Shown here one piece after another: positions 24,269-35,400 of a DNA stretch of 64,000 bases (position 1 is the first letter of the stretch; each line of letters starts with the position of its first letter). The notes beneath the pieces were generated by a model. It saw only the letters and a program-made list of their open reading frames with translations, searched no databases and had not been told where the DNA came from. Both the position numbers and the translations under genes were made by a program. Source of the DNA: Phlebiopsis flavidoalba (taxonomy: Eukaryota > Basidiomycota > Agaricomycetes > Polyporales > Phanerochaetaceae); assembly GCA_035772785.1 (NCBI GenBank), contig JAOCPU010000006.1, forward strand, positions 186,001 to 250,000, in the 5' to 3' direction.

Positions 24269-25032
24269 TTACACAGATTGGTAGGCTCCGGGTGCACTGG
24301 GAGTTTGGTTGTTCGGGGGCTGGGAGACAGGGGCAGTGTGTCGGGGTGGCGCGGGGGTAGGCTCTGGGTCATCGACAGACTGGTACCCACCATTACCTCC
24401 AGAAGACGTAAAATCCTCCAGGCATTGACCACACTTCATTGGACGAAGTCAGATGGGTAATTCGAGATCTTCAGTGAGACCTACCTGTCGCGCCGGTTAA
24501 GTTGTTTCCACGGATGTTGAAGCCGCCACCTAGGCCAGAGAATTGGGCACCACGCTGACGCAGCGAACTTGCGAAGGCAAGTACAGTGGGGATCTAAAGA
24601 CGCATCGTGGTTTCAGAGAGTTACATTGTTGCTGAATGCGACAAACCTTGAGGATCTGGATGAGAATTGTCAAGAGACGGATGAACCAATTCTGTGGGTT
24701 CTTGGCTAGCCAGATAATGTTCATAAACGATAGAAGCTGCGACAAGGAACGTGAACTGAGGCGGGCACGGTCCGTGAATTTGTGCCAATGTCTCAATAGA
24801 AAGATGCGACGACATACCGCTTGTAATGATTGAATTGCCTCTGCACTCTCTTGAGCGAGAAGACCAAACAGGAAGATGGGCAAGTTGTAAGTGGGGGCAG
24901 TAAATGCACTGGTCGCAAAGGAGAGGGCCTATGTCGTCAATTAGTGTACGTGCATGTAGCGAATAGCGTTGCTCGTACAGTTTCCACGAGAACGAGCTTT
25001 GAGGGATCAAGAGCTTGAATAAAGTCCGCCAT
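24269..25032 (-). CDS. AGTRAP-like small multi-pass membrane protein
   Basis: Starts MADFIQALDPSKLVLVET at 25032. After an intron it has hydrophobic segments ALSFATSAFTAPTYNLPIFL, FGLLAQESAEAIQSL, FMNIIWLAKNPQNWFIRLL and LTILIQILKIPTVLAFASSL. It then has a cytosolic tail with RQRGAQFSG, TVWSMPGGF and a final APGAYQSV before the stop at 24269-24271. The layout (several membrane segments, then a short tail ending in a YQ-type motif) resembles the AGTRAP family (angiotensin receptor-associated protein), of unclear function in fungi. About four short introns are needed. The family link is by pattern only. The gene is divergent from DPH7 and convergent with OGT, with only about 100 bp between stops. 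Confidence 0.6.
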
Positions 25033-25187
25033 TTTGGACGAAGTAGAGGGACGTGAACAAGCTTGTGAGGTGTTGAAGAGGGACCTCGAGACTGTTGAAA
25101 CTGCGGCGTGCAGTGACGCGCACTAGCGCGCACTGCGGGGGAACGGCATTTTGCCTTGTGCCTCAAAGTCCTTGCATCATTTCCACC
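25033..25187. promoter_or_regulatory. Short divergent intergenic region, likely bidirectional promoter
   Basis: Only 155 bp separate the start codons of the AGTRAP-like gene (-) and DPH7 (+), so both promoters must share this stretch or lie inside the neighbouring gene. No clear TATA box is seen. Confidence 0.5.
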
Positions 25188-26641
25188 ATGTCCAGTTGCA
25201 CTTTCGACACCGTCTGGCCTGCAGATTCGGTAGAATTTTGCCCTCATCCAGACGCGTATAATATCTTCGCTTGCGGAACATACAATCTCGAGAAAACAAG
25301 TCAATGATCCCAGTGAGGATGTCAATAACACCAAAAAGCCCCAAGTCAGGCGAGGAAAATGTGCATTATTCTCTGTAGAAGACGAGAACAAAACTGTGCG
25401 GTCAAAAATGTTTGCAAAGCATGATCGCTGACTGATTGTTAGTGTAGCTCTCCTACTTATATGATGTCCAACTTCCTGCCGTTCTTGACATGAAGTGGTG
25501 CGTAGGGTGATAGACTTAGCTTGATACACGAGACTCTAAATAAAATAGGTGTCATAGAATCTCAACCGAGGCGCCGCTCCTTGGTGTGGCAGATTCTGAG
25601 GGTGGGCTGAGCCTACAGCAACTTGACGTTGATAGCGTCAGTGGTGAATAACGGTGCCCTCTCCCACCGTCAATTGAATGCGCCTTTTAGAAAACCCTTC
25701 GACAAAATACAACGTGTCGAATGTGCCACATCTGACACACTCTGCCTCTCTTTGGATTGGAACAATAGGAGAAATCCAACAGCGTACGCGCGATATCTTG
25801 GGTACTGAAAGTCAGCTTATTTCTCTATAGTGCGCTGGGGCAGGCGATCGTCTCCCTCTCTGACGGCTCCTTAGTTTTGCTCAAACCTACGGAACACCGC
25901 GGATTGTCCGTGACAGATACTTGGCATGCTCATGACTACGAGCCGTGGATAGCGGCCTGGAACTACTGGGATACGAATGTAATCTATTCTGGTGAGTACG
26001 CTCAAGTGCTTCCTCGGATGCGGGAATCTAATATAATGTCAGGGGGAGACGATTTGACTATGAAAGGTTGGGATGTACGCCAAGGTTTTTGAGCAGCCCA
26101 TCTTCACAAAAATAGACGGTGTGCTTTCTCGCTGTGACAGCCCCCTTGGCAATACTAACAACCGTGCAGCTTCGAGGCTGGAGTAACGACCATACAAAGT
26201 CATCCGTTCACAGAGAATCTCGTTGCTGTTGGAAGGTACGTTATGGACCCAGATTGGTCCCCATTTTGGCTCACATAGGATGTTGAAGCTATAACGACAC
26301 CGTCTATCTCTTTGACACCCGAAATCCTCTCAAGCCTTTGACGCGCACCAACGTCGGAGGTGGCGCCTGGAGAGTGAAATGGCACCCGTCTCAGCAACGA
26401 AAGAATGATCTTCTGGTGGCCTGTATGCACGATGGCTGCAAAAATACTTCATTTCGACATGGGCGGAGGCTTGGGGGACGCCATGCACGTAGTGGGCGGG
26501 GAAGCAGAGGTCATCAAACGCCTGGATGAGCATGAATCTATGGCGTATGGAGCGGATTGGTCCTACGCGGATACAGAGAGCGAGAGCCTCATTGCAAGCT
26601 GCTCTTTCTACGACCACAAGCTTTGTTTATGGAAAGGATAA
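25188..26641 (+). CDS. DPH7: Diphthine methyltransferase, WD40 protein (DPH7 / WDR85)
   Basis: Acts in diphthamide synthesis on elongation factor 2, demethylating diphthine methyl ester before the final amidation. The start MSSCTFDTVWPADSVEFCPH is typical, followed by FACGTYNLEK. Later WD40 blades give LLGVADSEGGLSLQQLD, LSLDWNNR, IVSLSDGSLVLLKPTE, HAHDYEPWIAAWNYWDTNVI and YSGGDDLTMKGWDVR. They continue with TTIQSHPFTENLVAVG, YNDTVYLFDTRNPLKPL, GGGAWRVKWHPS and a final blade, SLIASCSFYDHKLCLWKG. Introns lie near 25290-25500, 25500-25550, 25790-25835, 25990-26040 and 26235-26290. The stop TAA sits at 26639-26641, exactly at the junction of a 56-bp tandem duplication. Confidence 0.92.
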
Positions 26642-26696
26642 GCCTCATTGCAAGCTGCTCTTTCTACGACCACAAGCTTTGTTTATGGAAAGGATA
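26585..26696 (+). repeat. Perfect 56-bp tandem duplication at the DPH7 stop codon
   Basis: Bases 26585-26640 and 26641-26696 are identical. Copy 1 encodes the last 18 residues of the final WD40 blade; copy 2 lies after the stop. The stop codon TAA is made of the last two bases of copy 1 and the first base of copy 2. Without the duplication it would read TAG, so the protein is unchanged either way. Confidence 0.97.
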
Positions 26697-26769
26697 GAAC
26701 AAAAATATTTAATGACAATGGTTGTAAAAAATATGTTGAAGATATGTTGAAGCTGTGTCTGAGTGTTCT

Positions 26770-28669
26770 TCAATGATGTGAAGATGGAGCGGTGGGCGCG
26801 AGGGTATCGTTTGAGTCTTGTATCTTTTTCTTCCAGAATCCGACGTTCGGACCGTTCATTACGAACGATAGGGTCCAACGAGATAGCCCACGCAGGGTCT
26901 CAGGTTTTGTGTGGGTGAAGGCGGTGAGGAGCGTAGCCAGAGATGTTGCGAAAACGAGCCTAGCAAACGTATCATTATGAGTACGTATGCGATGTAGTGA
27001 CAGCATACCTCTCTAAAAGCCGCATACGCCGTCTGGACGCAGCAAGAGTCTCCGGTAGGCAGGCTCTTTGACGGCACGTGGAAGTACGTATAACGCCATC
27101 TCGCCTCTCCGTTTCCCTGCTCAATCCAGATAGTGCTTCCACACACAAGGGTTCCCAGGAAAGCACATCCATGCGGACCATCCCAGAATTCATGGGATAT
27201 CCACGGAAATAACCGCGCCAATACCAGGGTTCTCGTCAAACAGACAGAGATCCAGATGGACGATACGAAGCTGGAGAGGAACGACGCGCTTCGTATGGCC
27301 GAGAGCAATGTGCTTCATAATATTGGAGGCTTTTGTCAGCTTCTGTGGGCGAGTGAGGATAATAGGCAATATGTGCACCTGTGTCATCGCGGTTTAGCGA
27401 AAGAACTATGCTGGAACGTGGAGGGAGACTACATACTGGCACATATATGAGCATAGCCTCTACGAAAGCCAGGGCCCCACGAATGAGAGCGTTGCCTGTA
27501 CAGCTCCCTCCACCTATGCCTCCATGAACTAATTCACATGGCAAGCCGCCCAACGCAGCTCGGTTTTTGACACCCAAAAGCCTCTCCATGTCTCCGTTGC
27601 TGAAGGACCTCCATGCGACGATAAGGCAGACATGCTGGGTCGCCCCAGGTAGAGGGGTATCCGAGATCGCGAGATAGTGACGACACAAGGTCGGGTGGAT
27701 TAGAAAGGCCGGTGATATAAGACCATCGCCCCTCTCGCAGAGCACGTAGGGCTCCGAGGATGCGCGAGGATCTATATTGGCGAGTTTCATAATCCTGTAA
27801 CCGCAGTGACTAAATAGAAAACGAGCAAAATACAGGCGGTGATTTATTCTTACCACGTATTATATGATTTCGGAAGCCTGAAAAAGTGCCATTAGTTAGA
27901 GTGTTGGTATATCGACACTTTAAGTCAGAATATTACCTCTGTGGTGCATAGAAAAAGCACCACATTATCCTGACGAGCTTGGTGTCAGACGCGTTTCAGT
28001 AATAGTCAACCATGGTGCTACCTCGCACTGGCTGCCCAAAACAAGAATGCATCAAATCGAGCCGCTAGCTTTCTACGACGAGCAACGGCGCGCTCACACC
28101 CACGAGCAGGCTCATCGAGCGTAGACTTTGACTCGTCGCGTTTGATTGGTGGAAGAAGATACCACGCATAACGGCATCCATAGCTCTGACAAATAGCAGC
28201 AGTGTCAAGTCAAGCGTCGGCGAGGATTTTGAATTGAGTCTTCTGAAGCTCTCGAGAGGGCGCCCCCGAGCGTGTGGTAGTCGGCGATGCATAAAGCAGT
28301 ATCGCATATGGTTGCCGATAGGGAATTTGCGAGGAACATCTTTTTAGTGTCCCCAATACGCGATAGCCATGCCTTGTTGTGACTTTTCGTGGACCTTTCC
28401 GTTCCAGATAGTCCAAGAATGATTTGACACTTGCCCCTCCGGCCACTGGGCAACAGTAATCGCAAACGCGAAAACCTGTAGGACCTAGCTCACGTCTAAT
28501 GACGCGCAGAAGCGGCTGAACACGCTTCCACCGAGGTTTTATCACGAATCCAGCCACCGAAGGTCCCCAGTGCCAATGACATGGCTAGGGTATATGTCCG
28601 TAAAGGCAATTTGAGTGGGGTGGTCATCGGGAAAGCGTGTGCAAGTATGAGCCACACGATTGTGACCAT
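26770..28669 (-). CDS. TMEM135-family membrane protein
   Basis: Multi-pass protein of the TMEM135 family; in animals it is linked to peroxisomes, mitochondria and lipid handling. From the N-terminus: AHAFPDDHP and RTYTLAMSLALG, then KPRWKRVQPLLRVIRRELGP, GFAFAITVAVAGG, TLLLFVRAMDAVMRGIFF and AARFDAFLFWAASAR. Then IMWCFFYAPQRLPKSYNTWI, a Cys/His block, ALAFVEAMLIYVPVHVLPIL and LRSASFLSSFVSSIWISVCL. It ends with WIEQGKRRGEMALYVLPRA, TKPETLRGLSRWTLSFVMNG and PNVGFWKKK, stop at 26770. This late part is the diagnostic region. Several short introns and frame breaks occur. The start at 28669 (MVTIVW) is inferred. The gene converges with DPH7, 128 bp between stops. Confidence 0.75.
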
Positions 28670-28738
28670 TCGTGGATAGATTGGTGCATTTTGCAAGATA
28701 GGGCGTGTTTGCCCAGTTTCGACACTTGTGTTGGGGAG

Positions 28739-29337
28739 TTACCTCCAGCGTAAGAAGAAGATGATGAGCCATGTTGGCAGGTTGTAATGCTCACGGACTT
28801 TGTTCGTCGTGGATTTCACCGCAAAATCACATGCAACTCGCATCAGTGCTTCGCCGAGAACACGCCACATTTGGCAAGTTTAGTATTGAAGCGCTTAGCG
28901 GCAGTGAGTGCATTTCCATCAATATTAGGAAGAGGTATCTGGACGCATAACATACAGAGCACTATGGGTATGCGACGGGTTTTTTTTTACCCACTTGGTG
29001 TAGATAAAAGCGTATGATAACTGAGTGGCCAATCATGTCGACGATTCGGACCCAGAGGCTGCGCACGATCGCAGAAACTAAGGGACGTACTCCAAAAGTC
29101 CAGCAAGGAAGGCACGGAAAGTCCCGGCTGTATACCTAGCTCGGAGAGTAGATTAGCACGCGTCAGGAGCTCCAGGGAACTGTGCTCTGGAATCGTGGGG
29201 TATGTGCAAAAGATGCATAACGTCCTTGCACTGTAAGTTGAGTAGTTCAGTATGGGTTGATGTAAGAGGTTTTTTGGTAGCCATGACCTCACGTGAAAGA
29301 CGTTAGTCACAACCCAACGAAGATGAGTCTCGAGCAT
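28739..29337 (-). CDS. Unrecognised short membrane protein candidate
   Basis: Read right to left, pieces in different frames give ELLTRANLLSELGIQPG, FRAFLAGLLEYVPL, AIVRSLWVRIVDMIGHSVII and RFYLHQVG. After a probable intron come VLGEALMRVACDFAVKSTTN and YNLPTWLIIFFLRWR with stop at 28739-28741. The last segment looks like a C-terminal membrane anchor. I do not recognise a family, and start and exon edges are uncertain. It lies immediately upstream of, and on the same strand as, the TMEM135-like gene, so it could alternatively be extra 5' exons of that gene. Confidence 0.35.
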
Positions 29338-29845
29338 TGCATGACTCGGTGCTCAGCTACCGGCCTCATGCTCACGTGAGGTGCTCGTCTGAATGGCTAC
29401 ACCCTGAGAGTCGCGCGAATGTGCTGTGAGAGGCAAATTGTGACTATCCTCGGTCCATTGCTCTCCGGAGAGGCAAACCATTGTAGGCGCAAGTTGTACT
29501 GATGTCCACACAATTTTAACAGACGGCACTCTTCAGACCGCACTACCCTATGTAGATCGCCGCACAGCCATCTTTGCCAGACGCCTCACGAGCCTCACCG
29601 CCGATCATCTGTCGAGGATCGGCGTGACCGCCAGCGCGCCGATGACAGCCATTGCCAGTTCTTGTTCGACGCACACGCACACGTCCAACTTGGGGTCACA
29701 TCATCTTCTCTTTTTACGTAATTTGAGTATATTCGTCGCTTCTACTGAGGTGATCATCACGGAGGAGATGAGGCGCGTGGCGACAGTCTCAACTGGAGTG
29801 TGTGATGCCTTGTAGGAGAGCCGCTATGCAAGAATCACTAGGCAG

Positions 29846-29857
29846 CCCCCCCCCCCC
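29846..29857. repeat. C12 homopolymer
   Basis: Twelve consecutive C in the unassigned stretch. Its length is probably imprecise. Confidence 0.9.
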
Positions 29858-30098
29858 GCCGAGCCTGCATGCACGTGTGTGCATCTATGGCTGGCCGCCA
29901 CCATCAAGGCGTACCCAACTTCTGCCTTTCCTGAACACCGATCCACGCACGGAACTAAAGGACGCACACCAGAATGTGACTCGCCACAAGTCTGCCCGGT
30001 GCGGCAGAGGACCAGTTGTATTCGGAAAGCCGTCAGTAGCCATATACATTGTAGGTGTTGTCATCCCCTCGCATATCGCACCATCCATTCTCGTGAGA

Positions 30099-30110
30099 CC
30101 CCCCCCCCCC
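30099..30110. repeat. C12 homopolymer
   Basis: Second run of twelve C about 250 bp from the first, again in sequence without an assigned gene. Confidence 0.9.
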
Positions 30111-32410
30111 AGTGCATGAGCCATTGGTAAACGGAGCAAGCGTAGAAGGTCGAGTGGAACGGCCTGATTATTGCGGGTGATCTCTGTGCGCAGTAGGCAT
30201 TGGTGAACGGCTTCGGTGGCATCGATTGGATAGTAACGACAGCGCGGAGTAGTATGGCGTCGCGAAAAGATAGTTGCGGCAATAAATGGCACTATTGGGA
30301 ATGTTTAGACGGTTCAACAATAAACAGAGAGATAAGGGGAACTTACCCACGTTGATTCTCGTACACGACGTCCCATCTTGAGTAGAAGTCTGTTCTTGGA
30401 ATCCTCCAATGAGCTCCCGCAGCATAAACGGAGACGTACCCCAACCTTAATGAAAGGAGCGTCTTCTGAGGTCAGCTAGAGGCCTCTTGTGAGTTCTCCG
30501 CCTTGAAGTCACAGTAGCCCTGTGGTCTGGACCATTGTCGCGACTCTCCATTCTGGTTGGAAGGCCCTTTGGAGCGTGGTTTTCGTTCAAACGTTCATTG
30601 CTCAAAAGCGAACGTTTTTGCGCGGAAGAAAGGAGACGAGCCCGTTCCGGATTACAGTTAGCTACTTTCCTGGTACTGTCATTTACGACGGAGGAGCGTT
30701 TATTAGCCTCAGGTAGAATGGCCCGGCGGCGCGGAATGCACATGGTGATGATGTGAACAAGCATTCGTGACCCGATTCTATGGTCGTTGTGTTTCCACCG
30801 ACAAATTGATGTGACGGTCAGCCCGAAACGCGTTCGCGTTAATTACCACCATGCTCCGCACATGGACTCGCTACGGCGCGAGCGCAAGACTCAGACCAGG
30901 GTGCCACTCGCGTTCATACACATACTCTTGCCCTCGGCGTTATACCATGCGCCAAAAAGACCTTCAAAGGCCAGCAAGCCTTGAAGTTCGCAGGTCCCTT
31001 TAGGGTACAAGCGGCTCTCAGACCAGGACGCTGCCCGGTCTTGCTCAGCCCCGTTTGCCCGCAACTACTCTTCCCGGCATTTGCCCCAAGTGCCGTTCTT
31101 CATATCAGAACGGCTCATGGCTTTATACATATTACGATATGTATGGTGCTTTCAAATAATCCATCTCGTTCCGAGGTTGGAGCCGTCTCAGCTGAAAGGC
31201 TCAGATTCCGAGATTTACAGCGGGGTTATTATCAACCCCGACCCTAAATGGTTCGGGGACAGGGATGGCGTGATAGATTTTTGCGATATAATGTGGAAGA
31301 AAAGCAAGGCTCACTTGCAGTGTGTTAGGAGGGACTCAGCAGATGAGCGGGGCAAGGAAAAAAAAAGCTGTCGATGCGTCGTCGTTAATAAGGACCGGAC
31401 AGCACGCTGCTCAATATCCATTCGCAAGGGCTGCAGTACATCATGCAGCGGCAAAGATCTCAATATAAAGCGAATCTTATCCGAAAGCTTAGAGTAGATC
31501 CAGAAGCTGTATTCAAAATGGAAATAATGAAGGCCGCGCGAAGAATTAGAAAAGTACGGGAAGAGTCGCGAGGAAGCAGTGACTGCATCACGACAGGAGA
31601 ACGAATGGTGCGGCGTTCACTGGATGCACAGTATTTTAGAATGACAGCTGACACCATCGCAATAGAGAGAATTCAGGAGCTGCGTCTACCATCTCTTTCC
31701 TGTCTGCCATTTGCTGCATAAAGACTGAGACCGGGAACTCGGCGAAGATGCGACCATTAAGCTGAAATATCTGCAAGGCATCAGTGGCTGGTGCTGTCTG
31801 CAGAGGCTTGGCCCAACCGTGTCCATGACCACTAGAAGTTTATGTCCTTGTAGATTTTCGTGAGTAATTTGTTTACCACAGACCTACATTATTGAGACTC
31901 AAATGAGATCTACAAAATTGAGTCTTGGACAACTTGCAGCTGTTGGGTACAATTAGAAATGCGTCTGGCCAGATTGACGCTTGCAATATCTCGGGCGCAC
32001 CACCAACTTCGAGTTTGAAGCGGACGGGCTGCGTTTACTGTCTCTCTCTCTTACTTGCGGTGGACTTCGCTGTCTCATCTGCTCTTCTCTGTCACACGTT
32101 TCAAAGGCAATCCGTTCCTCTCTCGTTGGGGGGGGGTGGAACTTCGGGAGAGTTTGGCTGCTATTGTCTGGGCTGCTGGTGCGCCAAGTGATCTGTGGTG
32201 GAAGGCGCACAAACTCACTTGACGGTTTTTTGGAAGACACCACAGGTATACTATATGCGCTTCGCGCTTTGTGCTACGGCTCAGCACGCGGCCTCCCACT
32301 CATGCAGTCAACATCCATCCCACAGCTCTTCGAGTGCTTCTGCTTCTGGCGGCTCAATTGAAGCGGCCATACACTCAACAGGCTCAATCCAGGCTCTCGT
32401 CCTTCTGCCA

Positions 32411-35400
32411 TGAGCCAACGCACGCAGCAGGCGGCCTTTCGTCCGTGCCTCTGCTGATGCGACACCCGACCGTCCGGCCGACGAAGATCATCCAAAATCG
32501 ACAACTCGACAAAATCGCACTAGATGCTACCGGCAGCACACGCTTACGTGATAGGTCGTCCGGTCCTACCACTCATCGTCCAAGAATAGGCGGCAGGCAT
32601 TTCGAAAGGACAAGCCAAAGAGGAAATAAGTTTCCCGTCCTGAGTGGTCGCCCATTGTTTCATGACGAAGCGCATGTATCAAGGCTACGTACGCGGGGTT
32701 CTTCTCAAGGTCGGAGCATGAAGCACACCCCAAATCTTCCTTTTATCAACTACACACCTATGCGCATATGGGACAAGCCTCCGTCACTAATACAGAATCT
32801 AAACAGTTTCTTGGTCCCATTTCCCCAGGGGCAGGCTGCTTCAGGTGACACGTCGCGTAACTCGATTACTTCCCCCACTCGTAAAGATGACCTCACGTTA
32901 TAGGTCAACTGTCACGATCGACCACAAAGGCGAACCAGGGGAAGAACCGATAGTTGGGCGTAGGCGACGCGACTACTTGCGAAGCAGGCCGAAAAGCTAG
33001 CTGCGTTGTCTGCTATCTTTCAACTAGCGTCAAAGGGCTGGGATATGCTATAAAGCCTTTCCGCCTCACCGAGACGATTAACCGACCTCCTTTTAGCTTG
33101 ATGCAGTAATCGCCAACCGAAGGCTGTTCAGTCGCAATTCTCACCAGCCCAGAAGTCCACCGATAGCCGGATAAGCGTATTCAGCTCCTACCGATAGGCA
33201 GGTTGCTAAAGGACTCGTTCCAATTCATGGACTTACTATTCGCGACGAAAATTCGGGTTCTGGCCAACCCGACGTGGATTATTCCAAGCACAGCCGTAAC
33301 CACCCCCCCCACATCATGGCTGGTCAGGCCCGTGATGACCGGCGGATGGCGACAAAAGATTGGGCTCGGCTCTGCGGGCCAGAACAAGAAAGCTTAACGC
33401 CAATGAAACGTATTGCTACCAGTTGACGTGGGTTAGCCAAGATCTATCGAATCTTTCTGCTTGACTTAGTGAGCGTGTGGAAGAAGTTTGTCGAGGTCTC
33501 CCCACACAATGCGTAAAGACTAGGTAGAGGACATAGGAATGGCCGGTTACATGTTCTACTTCGAGGCGCCGCATCAGCGACGTAGAGGACAAAATTGCGG
33601 ACCTATGCCTAAGACATATCAAGAAGAGCACCCTCTACAAAAACCGGCCTCGATTCGTCTCTCTCCTTTTACTGATGACGCGGCGAGCGATGATCCTGCC
33701 GGCGTACGAAGAATCCCTTCCTCCAGCTCAAAAGTACGTCCGCGCCGAACCGCCCCGCGAAAGTCCTTATCTGCAGACGTTTTGGCTCGACACCCCCCCC
33801 CCTCCCACACAAAGCTCCACCCCTCCCCCATCATCCGCACTCGAGACTAACTCTCGGACCTAGAAGGCAAATGGGAAGACTACTTGAAGACCATGCCCTA
33901 TTGGAAACCATGAGGAATACTAGTGCAGGTCACTCAAACCCGTCTGATGACCAAGGCCTGATCGAGAGCTCCTAAAACGCGGGGACATACGCGCTCTCTA
34001 AGCCGGCACGCTTCGAGAACGATGTCAACCATCTAGTATGGCCTTGGCGTACGGGGCTATGGGGGGCTAAAAGGTAGGGGGCCACTCTAAATACCTCAAC
34101 TAAGCCATCGAGGAATCGGATATGAAAAAGTGTGCCGTAGGGACGCGAAGTTGTAACATCTTCTGTACTCAACCTCGTCGATTATAGCGGCTATCAGTGT
34201 ACGCCCAGAGAGTCGCAGCAGAGAGGGGCAGAAAGGCGGTGGAAGGGTGCAATTGGAGTTACTAACGCTCCGCTTTCTTTCCGATCCCTGGCAGCGTACC
34301 ATCAGGAACACGGTTAGCGTCACGTTCTGTACGACTGGTATCTTGCTCAAGCGGATGCATAGCTTCCTCGAAAACACCGGGCGGTAGAACATGGACGACG
34401 TTACCCACATCTTTGGTCGTATGAAGTCCACGACGCCGAGACGGGGAAACCAGAATTTATTACATCACGGTTTGCTCTTAAACGATATTGCCGACCGCAA
34501 GACCGCGCGAGGCATACCGATCAATTTGGTTGTTGTCCTCAGAGTGCCACTACGATCCAGTAAGATCTTCCAGGATACTTCCGCCGACGAGCTGGGGCAA
34601 GCGCCCGCCACAGTATCATCGAAATCCTCGGCCGTTCATTCCTGTCGATAAACACTTTATGGGACGACTACTTCCAAAGCTCGCCACGCGAGGACTCAGT
34701 CAGATGCGATGTGATGTTTTCCACGAGGACTTGCTTGATTACAGATAGTACATCGTGACCAGGAACTCGGCCGCACGAACTGCCATAGATATTCCCGCCA
34801 CTTGTCTTTTTCATTTTATATCGGACCTCCTGCCCAGATCATGGATTGATCTCACCATTGATCCATTGGGAACGATGCCGACACTCCCCCCATCCTCCTT
34901 CAATTCGCCCTCTGACTGTTTCCACACGTGCATCCTCAAAAACAGATTGACGAGCCACGTCAAGGTCTTCCTACCCGGACTGTGCATGAACATTGTTCAG
35001 ACGTCCCAGATAGTCGCTTCTTACACCTAAGGGGCGACATCTCCCACGAGCTGGAAACTTTCAACGACAAACTCGAAGCATACGGGCTAATTCACATCTG
35101 TGCTGAGCATCGCCTCCACACGGTTTCCCATAGCTGAGCAACAGGTCATTCTTCGCAACCTCCTCCAGAAGGCCAAACGCCGGATTATAGCTAGCGGACA
35201 AACATCGCAGAAACATCGCGTTCACCATTCCCAAAACGTCGTTCTACGTCGTTGGACGCCGCAAAGGTCAAGAGAGCAGCGACTTACGATCCCGAACGCC
35301 GCATCTACGGCGCTCCGTCTCTGCCTGGGTCGGTTCGTCACAAACTTAGCCAACAAACGTGCAGTTCGTCGCCGGCACGGTCACCGCCCGGGAGAGTACC

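Larger units (their letters stand above)
29338..32410. other. 3-kb stretch with only unassigned coding fragments
   Basis: No gene can be named here. On the minus strand, 30425-30347 and an exon from about 30296 downward join across a 50-60 bp intron (donor GTAAGT) and contain MLRELIGGFQEQTSTQ and ARG/HIS-rich sequence. On the plus strand, frames at 31081-31497 and 31443-31721 overlap and give a basic, Cys-containing peptide (IINPDPKWFGDRDGVIDFCD; VFKMEIMKAARRIRKVREES). Two runs of twelve C (29846-29857, 30099-30110) and a Ser-rich frame near 32300 are also present. It may hold one or two heavily frame-broken genes or old repeats. Confidence 0.4.

Noticed and set aside
24168..24460. Extra 3' exon of the OGT gene after a 24150 donor
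   Set aside because: A GTAATC donor and an AG acceptor could be joined, but the resulting peptide runs antisense through the AGTRAP-like coding exon and looks non-protein-like. The stop at 24167 is simpler.
31081..31721. Transposase or DNA-binding protein gene
   Set aside because: The basic, Cys-containing plus-strand frames suggested this, but there is no catalytic signature, terminal repeat or target-site duplication. It is left as unassigned.
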